A stretch of DNA of 64,000 nt from Fimbriimonadia bacterium (GTDB taxonomy: Bacteria > Armatimonadota > Fimbriimonadia > Fimbriimonadales > JABRVX01), in the NCBI GenBank assembly GCA_039961735.1, contig JABRVX010000020.1:62001-126000 (forward strand), given 5' to 3'. The notes beneath the pieces are model-generated. The model saw only the letters and a program-made list of their open reading frames with translations, was not told the DNA's origin and ran no database searches. Numbering within the stretch: the stretch's first letter is position 1; every line of letters starts with the position of its first letter. Below, in pieces: positions 17,344 to 25,975 of this stretch. Position numbers and translations under genes: made by a program.

Positions 17344-18390
17344 TCACTCGGAGAGAGCGGCTAGCAGGTGATCTGCTACCACCCTCTGAGGCGCGGGCAT
17401 CGGGGTGTTACCTAACAGATCGAGACGCGTCCACGATCTCGGACCGAGTGCCACTCGGAACAGAACAGGATGCAGGCTGATTCGATGGTGTGTGACGGTG
17501 TGTGTCACTGTTGGCAGCGGCACGCCATCATCTGCCGACACCCCAGAACCCAACGCCGCCCGACGAGCAGCAGCCGAAGTGCTCTCACCGCGCGACACGT
17601 CGGTTCTCGGGAACTCCCAAAGCCCGCTCCACCATCGGTCCGGCCCAATCTGCACCAGCTTGGCTCGCCTGCCGTCGGTTAGTACTGCGCACGCATGAGA
17701 CAATCGCACCGGCGCACGCGATTCCGGCCTCGCGGGGATCCGGTCGGTGAGGCCTTCTGCGTGTGCACGGCAGTACACGCTGACCGGGCACTCGGCACAT
17801 CTCGGCTCGCCGGCGACACACACACGTGCCCCCAACTCCATCATCGCTTGATTCCAGTCTCCCGACCTCTCTCGATCCAGCAATTCCCGTGCACCCTCAC
17901 GGATGGCGGCCCTACCCGGTGCGGCGTCTAGCTTCCCTTCGATGCCAAATAGCCGTGCGACGACACGCTCGACATTCCCGTCCACTGCGGCGACCGGTAC
18001 CCCGTACACCCGACTTGCCAAGGCTGCAGCGCTGTACTCGCCGATCCCTGGCATGTCCCGAAACCCCGCCACGTCGTGCGGCACAGGTCCTGCCACCAGA
18101 CGCTGTGCCGCTAGCCGAAGGTTGACCGCTCGACGGTAGTAGCCGAGGCCTTGCCATACAGCCAGGACCTCTTGTTCCGACGCCGCAGCGAGCGAACGCA
18201 GGTCGGGGAAGCGTTCCATGAAACGCTCGAAGTAGGGGCCCACCGTGCCTACACGAGTCTGCTGCAGCATCACTTCGGAGACCAAGACGGGGTACAGGTC
18301 GTCGGATTTCCTCCACGCGAGATCACGCTTTTCACGCTCGTACCAGCCTAGCAGCCGTCTGCGCAGAGCGGCAAGGTCCCGGTCGTTCAC
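17344..18390 (-). CDS. mutY: A/G-specific adenine glycosylase MutY
   Basis: A 348-residue base excision enzyme that removes adenine opposite 8-oxoguanine. The HhH-GPD core has VSEVMLQQTRV (catalytic Glu), MPGIGEYSAAAL (helix-hairpin-helix) and AVDGNVERVVARL (catalytic Asp). The iron-sulfur loop C-X6-C-X2-C-X5-C is complete in CVAGEPRCAECPVSVYC. The C-terminal Nudix-like domain reads the 8-oxoG side (FPRTDV, THTVTHHRI). The GTG at 18390 overlaps the upstream TGA in a GTGA and is preferred over an ATG seven codons earlier. Confidence 0.95.
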   Translation of the reverse strand: MNDRDLAALRRRLLGWYEREKRDLAWRKSDDLYPVLVSEVMLQQTRVGTVGPYFERFMERFPDLRSLAAASEQEVLAVWQGLGYYRRAVNLRLAAQRLVAGPVPHDVAGFRDMPGIGEYSAAALASRVYGVPVAAVDGNVERVVARLFGIEGKLDAAPGRAAIREGARELLDRERSGDWNQAMMELGARVCVAGEPRCAECPVSVYCRAHAEGLTDRIPARPESRAPVRLSHACAVLTDGRRAKLVQIGPDRWWSGLWEFPRTDVSRGESTSAAARRAALGSGVSADDGVPLPTVTHTVTHHRISLHPVLFRVALGPRSWTRLDLLGNTPMPAPQRVVADHLLAALSE

Positions 18391-19403
18391 CGGTTGGCGG
18401 CAGCCGGCCATGCGAGTTTCACGACGATGGGGAAGTGATCGGTGACCTTCGTCGGGTCATGGTCGTGGAAGATGCGAACGTCTCGGATACGATGGTAGAG
18501 CGGCCGGGACAGCAGAATATGATCGATCGCGTCGAACTCCGTGTCGGCGTCAATCTCGCCGTCCTTGTTGCGGTCGAAGAAGCAGGTGTAGCGCAGTTCC
18601 TGGGGTAGATGGGCTGACGCATTCAGAAGGTCGTCCGTCGAGTCGTCGGGGTCGAGGTCCCGGATTGTCTTCAACACATTCGTGATCGGCCTGCTACCAC
18701 GCTTGTCCAGGCTATCCTCGGCGCCGTCGAAATCGTTCAGATCGCCCATGACGATAACCTGATACCCATCTTTCCACAGGTCGCGCGCAATCCCCCGAAC
18801 TGCGTCCGCTTGCGCCTCTCGTTCCGCTTTGCGTTCCCTGTTCATCGGCTCGGCCAAGAAGTGGACGCCGATCACTGCGATTTTCGACCCCTGCGATTCG
18901 AATCGCGCGATCAGATTCTTGCTCACCCCCTTGCTCGTGGCTCCGCTTCTGCCTTTCCGGTCGTCGCGCGAGATGCGGTCGCCAATCGGGTCGAGTCTCG
19001 TTAGCAGCCCCACGTCCTGCCCCGTATGCGTGTCCTTGCCGTCAACCAGGAACGCCCGGTAGCCCTTTCCTTGCAGGTAGCGGTCGTTCAGCATCTCGAG
19101 CGCCTTTAGGTTTTCCACTTCGCAGAGCAGCACGATGTCCGCGTCGGCCTTGGCGATGATGGCTGCAATCGCCTTCATATGTTCCGCCGATTTATGCGGT
19201 GAGCCGCGGCGGTCGCCGAACTCGACTCGGCCCTCTTCAGGCGGCAATCCGTCCCACAGCCACTCGGCGTTCAGTGCCATCAGCACCAACGATGCCTTGT
19301 CGGCTCGCCGGTCCGGCTCGACCGGAAGCGTCTTCGAGACGCAGCTCAGATACGAACTGAGCAGGAGGAGGAAGGGTAGAAGAACGCGGGGTCGCATGCT
19401 CAT
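18387..19403 (-). CDS. endonuclease/exonuclease/phosphatase-family lipoprotein
   Basis: A protein of about 338 residues. After a hydrophobic leader (RPRVLLPFLLLLSSYLSC) a lipobox-like Cys suggests a lipoprotein. The EEP fold is marked by MALNAEWLWDG, DIVLLCEVEN, GVHFLAEP, MGDLNDFDG and the final VTDHFPIVVKL (catalytic His in DHxP). Such enzymes hydrolyse phosphodiesters in DNA, lipids or nucleotides; substrate is unknown. The segment DRNKDGEIDADT resembles an EF-hand/dockerin calcium loop inserted before the last catalytic strand. The start is one of two nearby ATGs (19403 or 19397). Confidence 0.82.
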   Translation of the reverse strand: MSMRPRVLLPFLLLLSSYLSCVSKTLPVEPDRRADKASLVLMALNAEWLWDGLPPEEGRVEFGDRRGSPHKSAEHMKAIAAIIAKADADIVLLCEVENLKALEMLNDRYLQGKGYRAFLVDGKDTHTGQDVGLLTRLDPIGDRISRDDRKGRSGATSKGVSKNLIARFESQGSKIAVIGVHFLAEPMNRERKAEREAQADAVRGIARDLWKDGYQVIVMGDLNDFDGAEDSLDKRGSRPITNVLKTIRDLDPDDSTDDLLNASAHLPQELRYTCFFDRNKDGEIDADTEFDAIDHILLSRPLYHRIRDVRIFHDHDPTKVTDHFPIVVKLAWPAAANR

Positions 19404-19484
19404 GATGCTGAGCAGAATACCGCAATGCCTGCCGTCGCACGACTGAGAGGCTGGTGCTACAATCGGCGCGAGGTTCATCATCGA

Positions 19485-21023
19485 ATGTCTCTAGGCCGCG
19501 TGACTTCTAGTGCGCTCGTCGGGATCGACGCATACGGCGTCACCGTCGAGGTGGACGTGCACCCTGGCCTCGCGAACTTCATCATCGTCGGGCTGCCCGA
19601 CACTGCAGTCAACGAGAGCAAGGAGCGCGTTCGCACGGCCATCAAGAACTCCGGGCTTTCCTTCCCTAACACGCGCATCACCGTCAACCTCGCGCCCGCC
19701 GACGTGCGCAAAGAAGGACCGAACTTCGATCTTCCCATCGCGCTCGGCATCCTCGCAGCAACGGGGCAGCTCTCGCCAGAGTGTCTCTCGAAGACACTGA
19801 TCCTGGGAGAACTCGGCCTCGATGGTGCAACGCGACCGATTGCAGGGGCACTCTCCGCGGCGATCTTCGCGCAGGCCGATCCCGAGATGGAAGCCCTGCT
19901 CTTACCTGTAGACAACGCCCGTGAGGCGGCGGTGTTCGGGGACCTTCCGGTCTACGGTGCGGGGTCGCTGCTCGAAGCCATAGACATCTTGGTGGACCCC
20001 GTCTCCGCAAAGCCGCAACCAGTGCAGCCGACGGAGTTCGGCTCGGCACTGAACGAGTGCGAAGAGGACATGCGCGACGTGAAGGGCCAGGAGACTGCGC
20101 GTCGCGCCATGGAGGTTGCGGCAGCGGGCGGCCATAACATGATCATGATAGGGCCGCCCGGCTCGGGCAAGACGATGCTGGCTCGGCGCCTGCCTACTAT
20201 TCTGCCGCCGCTCACCCTCTCCGAGTCCATCGAGACCACTCGCATTCATAGCGCAAAGGGCCTTATGGGGCCACACCAAGGTCTGCTCGCGCTGCGTCCC
20301 TTTCGCGCGCCGCACCACACTTCGTCCTATGCCGCCATTGTGGGAGGAGGGAAGTTCCCTCGCCCCGGCGAGATCAGCCTCGCACACAACGGCGTCTTGT
20401 TTCTGGACGAGATGCCGGAGTACGACAGGGATGTGCTTGAGGCGTTGCGCCAGCCGCTGGAGGACGGGCTCGTGTCGGTATCTCGCGTTGCCGGGCACAT
20501 AGACTTCCCGGCAAAGTTCCAGCTCGTGGCCGCGGGCAACCCGTGCCCGTGTGGGTACTTCGGCGATGCCATGAAGCAATGCACCTGTAGTCCATCCGCC
20601 ATTCGGAGGTATCTCCAGCGGATCTCCGGGCCGCTGATGGACCGGATCGACATCCACATCGAGGTGCCGCGCGTTCGACAAGAAGACCTGCTGAGCCTGA
20701 ACCTGGGAGAACCCTCTGCACCGATTCGGGACCGGGTGACCGCAGCGAGAGAGCGCCAGTACGAGAGGCTGAAGGGAACCGGCATTTACGTCAACGCGCA
20801 TCTTTCGCCGCGCCAGCTCAGAGAGACCTGCCCTCTCAGCGAACCGGTGAAGGAGTTTCTGCAGATGAGTTGCCGCAAGCTAGGCCTGTCGGCGCGAGCT
20901 TTCGACAGGTTGGTGAAGCTGGCGCGAACCATAGCCGACCTAGACGGTGCTTCAGACATCGCCGTTCCGCACGTAGCCGAGGCGGTGCAGTACCGCACGA
21001 TGGACCGACGCGCTTGGGCTTAG
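19485..21023 (+). CDS. comM: ComM/YifB-family Mg-chelatase-like AAA ATPase
   Basis: A 512-residue protein. It has an N-terminal Lon-like S5 fold domain (MSLGRVTSSALVGIDAYGVTVEVD, then GLPDTAVNESKERVRTAIKNSG), a central AAA+ module (Walker A GPPGSGKTMLARRLP, FRAPHHTSSYAAIVGGG, Walker B VLFLDEMPEYDRDVLEALRQPLEDG) and a C-terminal Mg-chelatase domain with NPCPCGYFGD. ComM is a branch-migration helicase that aids integration of incoming DNA in transformation. The start at 19485 is set by the family's N-terminus. It is divergent from the EEP gene. Confidence 0.93.
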   Translation: MSLGRVTSSALVGIDAYGVTVEVDVHPGLANFIIVGLPDTAVNESKERVRTAIKNSGLSFPNTRITVNLAPADVRKEGPNFDLPIALGILAATGQLSPECLSKTLILGELGLDGATRPIAGALSAAIFAQADPEMEALLLPVDNAREAAVFGDLPVYGAGSLLEAIDILVDPVSAKPQPVQPTEFGSALNECEEDMRDVKGQETARRAMEVAAAGGHNMIMIGPPGSGKTMLARRLPTILPPLTLSESIETTRIHSAKGLMGPHQGLLALRPFRAPHHTSSYAAIVGGGKFPRPGEISLAHNGVLFLDEMPEYDRDVLEALRQPLEDGLVSVSRVAGHIDFPAKFQLVAAGNPCPCGYFGDAMKQCTCSPSAIRRYLQRISGPLMDRIDIHIEVPRVRQEDLLSLNLGEPSAPIRDRVTAARERQYERLKGTGIYVNAHLSPRQLRETCPLSEPVKEFLQMSCRKLGLSARAFDRLVKLARTIADLDGASDIAVPHVAEAVQYRTMDRRAWA

Positions 21024-21072
21024 GAGGAGACATGTCGGATCCGTCAAACGAGTCCGACCTCTTCCACTTGCC

Positions 21073-21972
21073 CTACCACTCCCCCTTGCTCAGTTCCAGC
21101 ACCCGCTGCACGTGCTGCCGCACGCCATCGAGACCACGGTTCAATCGGGCCCCGAGCGCTCGGGCCTTGTCCGATAGCACTCGAAAACGTGGTTCCGCTG
21201 CGCCGATACGATCTTCGATTACCGCGTTGCTGCCACTCAACTCCTTGGCAAATTGGGCCACTTGCTGCTTATAGTAGTAGCAGTCCACCACGTTGTACTG
21301 CTGACCGGCCACTGCCGGGTTACCGACTGCGAGAACGATTGCGTGTGCAGTGTCCTCCATCGAGTTGACCGAACCGCCCTCGTCGCTGGAGAACGGCTCG
21401 CCACGCGCCACCGAGAGAATTAGGTTCCGCCACGTAGCCCGCTTCGGGTCCAACATGTCCACGCCGTACACCAGGGCAGGGCGCCAGGACGAGGTATTCA
21501 TTCCATACACGTGGTGGTAGCCGGTGCACGCGTCGTCCACCATCGCTTTGCAGGTGCCGTAGATCGTGTCGGGCCAGATGGGGTGGATCTCGCTTAGCGG
21601 GATGTCGGGTGCCACGGCACCGAGGGCCGCTATGGAACTGACGAAGATGAACTGCTGCCGGCCGTGTTTGCGGGCGAACTCCAGCAAGTCGAGGCTCCTG
21701 CCCACGTTGGTCTCGAACGCCTCACGTGGGCTGTCGGTGAAGTTCACCCACTCGAGCGCGTTGTGCAGGACGACTTCGGTCCCGTCCACGAGTGCTTCGA
21801 GCGAAGCAACGTCGTGCAGGTCCCCGGGGACCATCTCGACTCCCCATTTGCTCAGCAGCTCGCGCCGGCTGGACTCGCGCACGAGAGCTCGAACCTCGTG
21901 CCCACGGTCCAGTAACTCCTTAGTCAGATAGTGTCCCAGAAAGCCGGAAGCTCCGGTAAGTGCAACCTTCAA
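21073..21972 (-). CDS. NAD(P)-dependent epimerase/dehydratase (extended SDR)
   Basis: A 299-residue Rossmann protein. VALTGASGFLGHYLTKEL is the GxxGxxG nucleotide-binding motif; DLHDVASLEALVDG and VVLHNAL follow the extended SDR pattern. The catalytic YxxxK is represented by IYGTCKAMVDD. The start is TTG at 21972, preceded by GGGGAGGAG at 9 bp. The substrate is not evident and no sugar-nucleotide genes are adjacent. It converges with comM. Confidence 0.85.
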   Translation of the reverse strand: MKVALTGASGFLGHYLTKELLDRGHEVRALVRESSRRELLSKWGVEMVPGDLHDVASLEALVDGTEVVLHNALEWVNFTDSPREAFETNVGRSLDLLEFARKHGRQQFIFVSSIAALGAVAPDIPLSEIHPIWPDTIYGTCKAMVDDACTGYHHVYGMNTSSWRPALVYGVDMLDPKRATWRNLILSVARGEPFSSDEGGSVNSMEDTAHAIVLAVGNPAVAGQQYNVVDCYYYKQQVAQFAKELSGSNAVIEDRIGAAEPRFRVLSDKARALGARLNRGLDGVRQHVQRVLELSKGEW

Positions 21973-22065
21973 AGCGAATCGCTCCTCCCCATGACCCTAC
22001 GCTGCGACTCTCCGTGGCCTGCCAAGCGGCAGACGAGGGTCCTACCTGGACCCACGCTTCGATCC

Positions 22066-22557
22066 TCAACCGGGCGTGAATACAGGCACGCGGTCGGCGT
22101 CGGTGACGGGCACCTCGGGCGCGGTGCCTGTGCGCTCGGCCACACGTCTGGCAATCCCATTGACGAAATCCTTGCTCCAGGCTCCCATATACTCCAGAAC
22201 CACACCGGACTCGTCCGTCAGATACATGGCCGGGACCGACTGGAGGTCGAAACGGTCGGTTACCTCCAAACCCTTGTCCAGTAGCATTGGGAAGGACGTG
22301 CCGTAATCACGCTCGAACGCCCGGGTCTCCATCGCATCGTTCTGACTCACTCCCCAGACGGTGAGCGTCGGGCATGCGTCGGCTAGCTTTTGAAGGTACG
22401 GAAATGTCAACTGGCACGTGGGGCAGTTGACCTTGAAAAACGCCACGAGCAGCAGGCCCTTGCTCCGGGCATCGGCTGTCGACCGGCTTGCGCCGTTTAG
22501 GTCAGACAGCGTGAAATCTGGAAAGGTATGACCGGTCTGCACCAGCCCAGCACCCAT
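22066..22557 (-). CDS. TlpA/peroxiredoxin-like thioredoxin-fold protein
   Basis: A 163-residue protein with FPDFTLSDLNGASRS at the N-terminus, the redox motif NCPTC in LVAFFKVNCPTCQLTFPYLQ, and the cis-Pro segment DLQSVPAMYLTDESG. This is the AhpC/TSA-TlpA arrangement. No signal peptide, so a cytoplasmic disulfide reductase or peroxidase is likely. A strong AGGAGG lies 7 bp before the ATG. Confidence 0.87.
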   Translation of the reverse strand: MGAGLVQTGHTFPDFTLSDLNGASRSTADARSKGLLLVAFFKVNCPTCQLTFPYLQKLADACPTLTVWGVSQNDAMETRAFERDYGTSFPMLLDKGLEVTDRFDLQSVPAMYLTDESGVVLEYMGAWSKDFVNGIARRVAERTGTAPEVPVTDADRVPVFTPG

Positions 22558-22607
22558 GATAACCCCTCCTCGGCAACGCGATACTCGTCCTGTTGCCGAA
22601 GGCTAGA

Positions 22608-22919
22608 TTACCGCAGGCGCTGTTCGAGAGAGTCCTCAGTGCCACCTGTGCCGCTCAACTTGTTCTCCAGGTGGGCGACGCGCGAGGCCAGCGTCTTCAG
22701 GTTCTCGTCCACGCTCACGGCATGCGCGGTGAGCCCTTCGCGAAGCGTCTGAAACTCCTCACGTAGCTTACGCACGTCAGCGGAGCCCGTGCCGACACGA
22801 TCGCGCTCTAACTGTATTCGCATCTCGACCATCTTGCGCTGATGGCCGGCCAGAATCGCGACGATCGGAATGCATAGCGCCGTGATCGGTATCAGCATAG
22901 CCAGGATCTCGACGTTCAT
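22608..22919 (-). CDS. small membrane protein with C-terminal coiled coil (paralogue A)
   Basis: A 103-residue protein: one N-terminal membrane helix (ILAMLIPITALCIPIVAILAG) and a long charged helix with heptad spacing (DVRKLREEFQTLREGLTAHAVSVDENLKTLASRVAHLENKL). The ATG at 22919 follows a GGGAG site. It is related to the next gene upstream at 22983-23276, sharing HA-SVD-NL--L-S-----LE near the C-terminus and an 'L-QRL' end. Family not recognised; the shape suggests an inner-membrane scaffold. Confidence 0.7.
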   Translation of the reverse strand: MNVEILAMLIPITALCIPIVAILAGHQRKMVEMRIQLERDRVGTGSADVRKLREEFQTLREGLTAHAVSVDENLKTLASRVAHLENKLSGTGGTEDSLEQRLR

Positions 22920-22982
22920 TCTCCCGCCTACCCGAGCCCCGTCCAAGGCAGTATTCGGATCATCTGTTTCACACGTCTCCCC

Positions 22983-23276
22983 CTATCCCCCTAGTCGCTG
23001 CTGCAGTTGCTCGGCGCCACCCATCTGCTCCAGGCGCTTGAGTCTGTCGCTCAGCATGCTGAGATTACGGTCTACGCTAAGGGCGTGTTCGCCAGCAGTC
23101 TCTCGCAGTTCGGTCAGCTCCCGGCGCATCGAAGCCATCTGATCGAGCAACTCAGCCAGTTCCTTGTCGGATATGCCGCGCGCCTTTGCAGAGGACCTTT
23201 TCGTGAGAGCCTCTCCGAGTTGGATGAGGAAAACCATCACTCCAATAGCTAGAATGATCGCTACGACTGTCGGCAC
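22983..23276 (-). CDS. small membrane protein with C-terminal coiled coil (paralogue B)
   Basis: A 97-residue protein with an N-terminal membrane helix (VVAIILAIGVMVFLIQLGEAL), a basic segment, then a coiled coil (LAELLDQMASMRRELTELRETAGEHALSVDRNLSMLSDRLKRLEQM). It is a tandem paralogue of the 22608 gene. The two are co-directional with a 63-bp gap and probably form one transcription unit. Function unknown. Confidence 0.68.
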   Translation of the reverse strand: MPTVVAIILAIGVMVFLIQLGEALTKRSSAKARGISDKELAELLDQMASMRRELTELRETAGEHALSVDRNLSMLSDRLKRLEQMGGAEQLQQRLGG

Positions 23277-23369
23277 AGAACACCTCGGGGCACTGCACTT
23301 CTCAGGATGCTCATATTATCTACCTTCCACTCGGACACGGCGTTGCACCGTTCGGTTGTTGGCCTATGC

Positions 23370-24839
23370 CTACGGTGCGGCCAAGACCGTCGAAGCGCGC
23401 TCGATGCGCGAGAGGACCCGATCTCTCCCCATTGCTTCCATCAGCTCGAATAAACCCGGCCCCGCGGTTCGTCCCGTCAGCGCGATGCGCAAAACATGGA
23501 TGACAGGCGCGCGTTTCTCCAGGTCGAGGTCCGCTGTAGCCCTCTCAACGGCGGCCTCCATGTCGTCGTGCGTCCACGTGTCGAGCGCCCGTAACCTGCT
23601 TTCTGCCGCAGCCAATACAGCCAGGCCGTCGTGCTTGCGAAACCACTTTTCCACGCCCTTCTCGTCAAACGGGTAGTCGTCGCGGAAGAAGAACGAGACT
23701 GCGTCGGTGATCTCGGGAAGCGTGCGGATGCGCTCTTGTTCGAGCGCCAACACGCTCCGCACGTATTCCACGTTCGCGTCATCGGCGGCCTCGGGCACGA
23801 GCTTCGCCTCGACGAGGTACGGCCTGCACAGCTCGACGAAGCGCTCCGGAGCGAGCTGGCGGATGTACACCCCGTTCATCCACCGGAGTTTCTCGTGGTC
23901 GAAGATGGCGGGGCTGGTCTGGACGCCGTCCAGCGAGAAGGCCTCAATCAACTCGTCACGCGTCATCACCTCCCGGTCATCGCCTGGGGCCCATCCACAC
24001 AGCGCGAGAAAGTTGACCAGCGCGTCGGGCAGGTAGCCTTCCGATCGGAAATCCAGAACTCCGGTGGCACCGTGCCGCTTGCTGAGACGCTTCTTGTCCG
24101 GCCCGAGAATGATCGAGGGATGAACCCAGATCGGCTGCTCCCAACCGAACGCCATATAGAGCTGGGCGTGCTTGGGTGAGCTGCTGATCCATTCCTCCGC
24201 GCGAATCACGTGCGTGATCTCCATCAGGTGGTCGTCCACCATCGCGGCGAAGTGGTATGTCGGCATGCCGTCCGACTTGATCAGGACGGGATCGTCCAAC
24301 AGGGCGTTTTCGAATTCGATGGGGCCTCGCAGATAGTCTTGCACCACCGTCTTGCCCTCCGACGGCAATGCCTGTCGGATGACGTATGGTTCGCCTGCGC
24401 TCTCGCGCCGTCTCACCTCTTCGTCCGAGAGCTTACGGCAGGCTCGGTCGTACATGGTGGGCTGCTTGTTCTTCTCCTGCGCCTCGCGAAGGGCGGCAAG
24501 GCGCTCGGGCGTGCAGAAGCACTTGTAGGCAGCCCCCTTCGCCAGAAGCACGGCGATCTGCTCTCGATAGATATCCAGGCGCTCGCTCTGTAGGTAGGGC
24601 CCGAACGGACCGCCCACCCCCGGGCCTTCATCCCAATCGAGCCCGAGCCATCGGAGGCTCTCCATGATCTCTTCGCGTGCCCCCGGCGCCTCGCGGGCGC
24701 GGTCCGTGTCCTCGATGCGCAAGATGAACTTTCCGCCAGGGGTGTGACGGGCAAGGAGCCAGTCGAAGAGGGCAGTGCGGATGTTGCCTACGTGGGGAGA
24801 GCCAGTCGGGCTGGGAGCATAGCGAACGCGAACGGACAT
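23370..24839 (-). CDS. gltX: glutamate--tRNA ligase
   Basis: A 489-residue class I aminoacyl-tRNA synthetase. The HIGH motif appears as HVGN at residues 16-19 (YAPSPTGSPHVGNIRTALFDWL), and the KMSKS equivalent is KRLSKRHGATGVLDF. The IEDTDRAREAP and MDDHLMEITHVIRAEEW segments are typical of GluRS. It charges tRNA-Glu (and possibly tRNA-Gln; no discrimination can be made from sequence alone, though a tRNA-Gln gene lies at 53.9 kb). Confidence 0.97.
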   Translation of the reverse strand: MSVRVRYAPSPTGSPHVGNIRTALFDWLLARHTPGGKFILRIEDTDRAREAPGAREEIMESLRWLGLDWDEGPGVGGPFGPYLQSERLDIYREQIAVLLAKGAAYKCFCTPERLAALREAQEKNKQPTMYDRACRKLSDEEVRRRESAGEPYVIRQALPSEGKTVVQDYLRGPIEFENALLDDPVLIKSDGMPTYHFAAMVDDHLMEITHVIRAEEWISSSPKHAQLYMAFGWEQPIWVHPSIILGPDKKRLSKRHGATGVLDFRSEGYLPDALVNFLALCGWAPGDDREVMTRDELIEAFSLDGVQTSPAIFDHEKLRWMNGVYIRQLAPERFVELCRPYLVEAKLVPEAADDANVEYVRSVLALEQERIRTLPEITDAVSFFFRDDYPFDEKGVEKWFRKHDGLAVLAAAESRLRALDTWTHDDMEAAVERATADLDLEKRAPVIHVLRIALTGRTAGPGLFELMEAMGRDRVLSRIERASTVLAAP

Positions 24840-24955
24840 GCGGGGATTGTGCCACAGCGCCGAGCGACCGTGCCAAGTTCAGGGGCTCCGATGCTAAGCC
24901 GTCCGACACCGCAGGGCATCGGGCGGCCCAGCATCCTACTATCGGTCCCTGCCGG

Positions 24956-25648
24956 TTACGAGCGCTTGCGTCGAATCACGAGCGCGCCGAGGCCGAACAC
25001 CAGCGCGGCGAGCGTGCCGGGCTCGGGAACGAGCGACAGGTTATCGTAATAGACCGGAGACCCTTCGCTGTATAGGTCCACGGCGGCGAGATTCAAAACG
25101 CCGTCGTTCTTCCAGCCGCTGGCCCCGAGCAAGTTGCCGCCGTAGTAGATGGACTTGGTGTCGGCGGTCAGGTCGAAGTCAACCTTGATCTCCGCCCAAG
25201 CACCCACGATGTACGGCAGACTCAGGCCCGAGCCGATGTCGTCAGTGACCTTACCGGTCGCGGAGTCGAACGTGAGCTGGACGCTCCAGCTGTAAGGTCC
25301 GCCGTTGTTGTAAGTGTTCAGCAAGATGAAGTAGGTCTTGCCGGCGAAGTTGTCGGGGATGAACATCCAAGCGGTGTACGTCCACGCGCCGGAGTTTACG
25401 CCGGTGTAGGTGTGGACCGTATCGTCACCGTTGTCGATCATCGCCGAGTTCGGGCTGCTGAGTGCGACCGAGCTGACGACGTCGCCACAAGTGGCCACGC
25501 CGTCCCAGCCGAACCAGCCGCCCTGGCCATTCAGGTTCGAACCGGAAGCATATGAATCGAAGTTATCCGACCACGCTGCGAAGGCCGTGCCCGAGAGCAC
25601 GAAGGTCGCCGCGGCGACAAAGCAAAGAGAGGCAAGTTTCACTTTCAT
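24956..25648 (-). CDS. PEP-CTERM sorting domain protein
   Basis: A 230-residue exported protein. The start at 25648 has an excellent AAAGGAGGGG site. Residues 1-25 form a signal peptide (LASLCFVAAATFVLSGTAFA). The body is a beta-rich, Gly/Asn/Ser/Tyr-rich lectin-like domain (NFDSYASGSNLNGQGGWFGWDG and further). The C-terminus is a canonical PEP-CTERM tripartite signal: VPEPGTLAALVFGLGALVIRRKRS, which is cut by exosortase (EpsH/XrtA type). No exosortase gene is in the window. Likely a surface or extracellular-matrix protein. Confidence 0.9.
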   Translation of the reverse strand: MKVKLASLCFVAAATFVLSGTAFAAWSDNFDSYASGSNLNGQGGWFGWDGVATCGDVVSSVALSSPNSAMIDNGDDTVHTYTGVNSGAWTYTAWMFIPDNFAGKTYFILLNTYNNGGPYSWSVQLTFDSATGKVTDDIGSGLSLPYIVGAWAEIKVDFDLTADTKSIYYGGNLLGASGWKNDGVLNLAAVDLYSEGSPVYYDNLSLVPEPGTLAALVFGLGALVIRRKRS

Positions 25649-25718
25649 AATTGACCCCTCCTTTACGTTTGAACTTCGTGTACATAGTAACACATTTCAT
25701 GCCAAATGGCCAGTGAGT

Positions 25719-25738
25719 TACCGGGCAAAAACCCGGTA
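25719..25738. repeat. 20-nt perfect inverted repeat in the divergent promoter region
   Basis: TACCGGG, a 6-nt CAAAAA loop, and CCCGGTA. It is about 70 bp upstream of the PEP-CTERM gene and about 240 bp upstream of the subtilase, in the non-coding gap between them. It could be an operator or a transcript hairpin. Only this copy was noticed. Confidence 0.5.
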
Positions 25739-25975
25739 TAGAGGCAAGGTCTCGGGGCACATTTTTGCCTACGCGGCGATCTGAGGGCCTACAACCCGGG
25801 TGTGAAACTCTGGCCCTTGCGCAGGCAAGCATTTCATCGTATACTGCTTTCTGGCATCAGATTAGAGCGTCGTATCCTAGCGGTGCCCTTCGGGGAGCCT
25901 CTGATCACGGTGCCGATCTCGTTTCGTGAGCATCGCGGAAGGAGTTACTCTCGGTGTGATAGGAGTTTGGAGAAA

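Noticed and set aside
19902-20801. 299-codon minus-strand open frame
   Set aside because: It is fully antisense to comM, whose motifs are complete; long antisense frames are expected at this GC content.
22066-22557. Candidate selenoprotein (thioredoxin-like)
   Set aside because: The active site uses Cys codons (CPTC) and there is no in-frame TGA.
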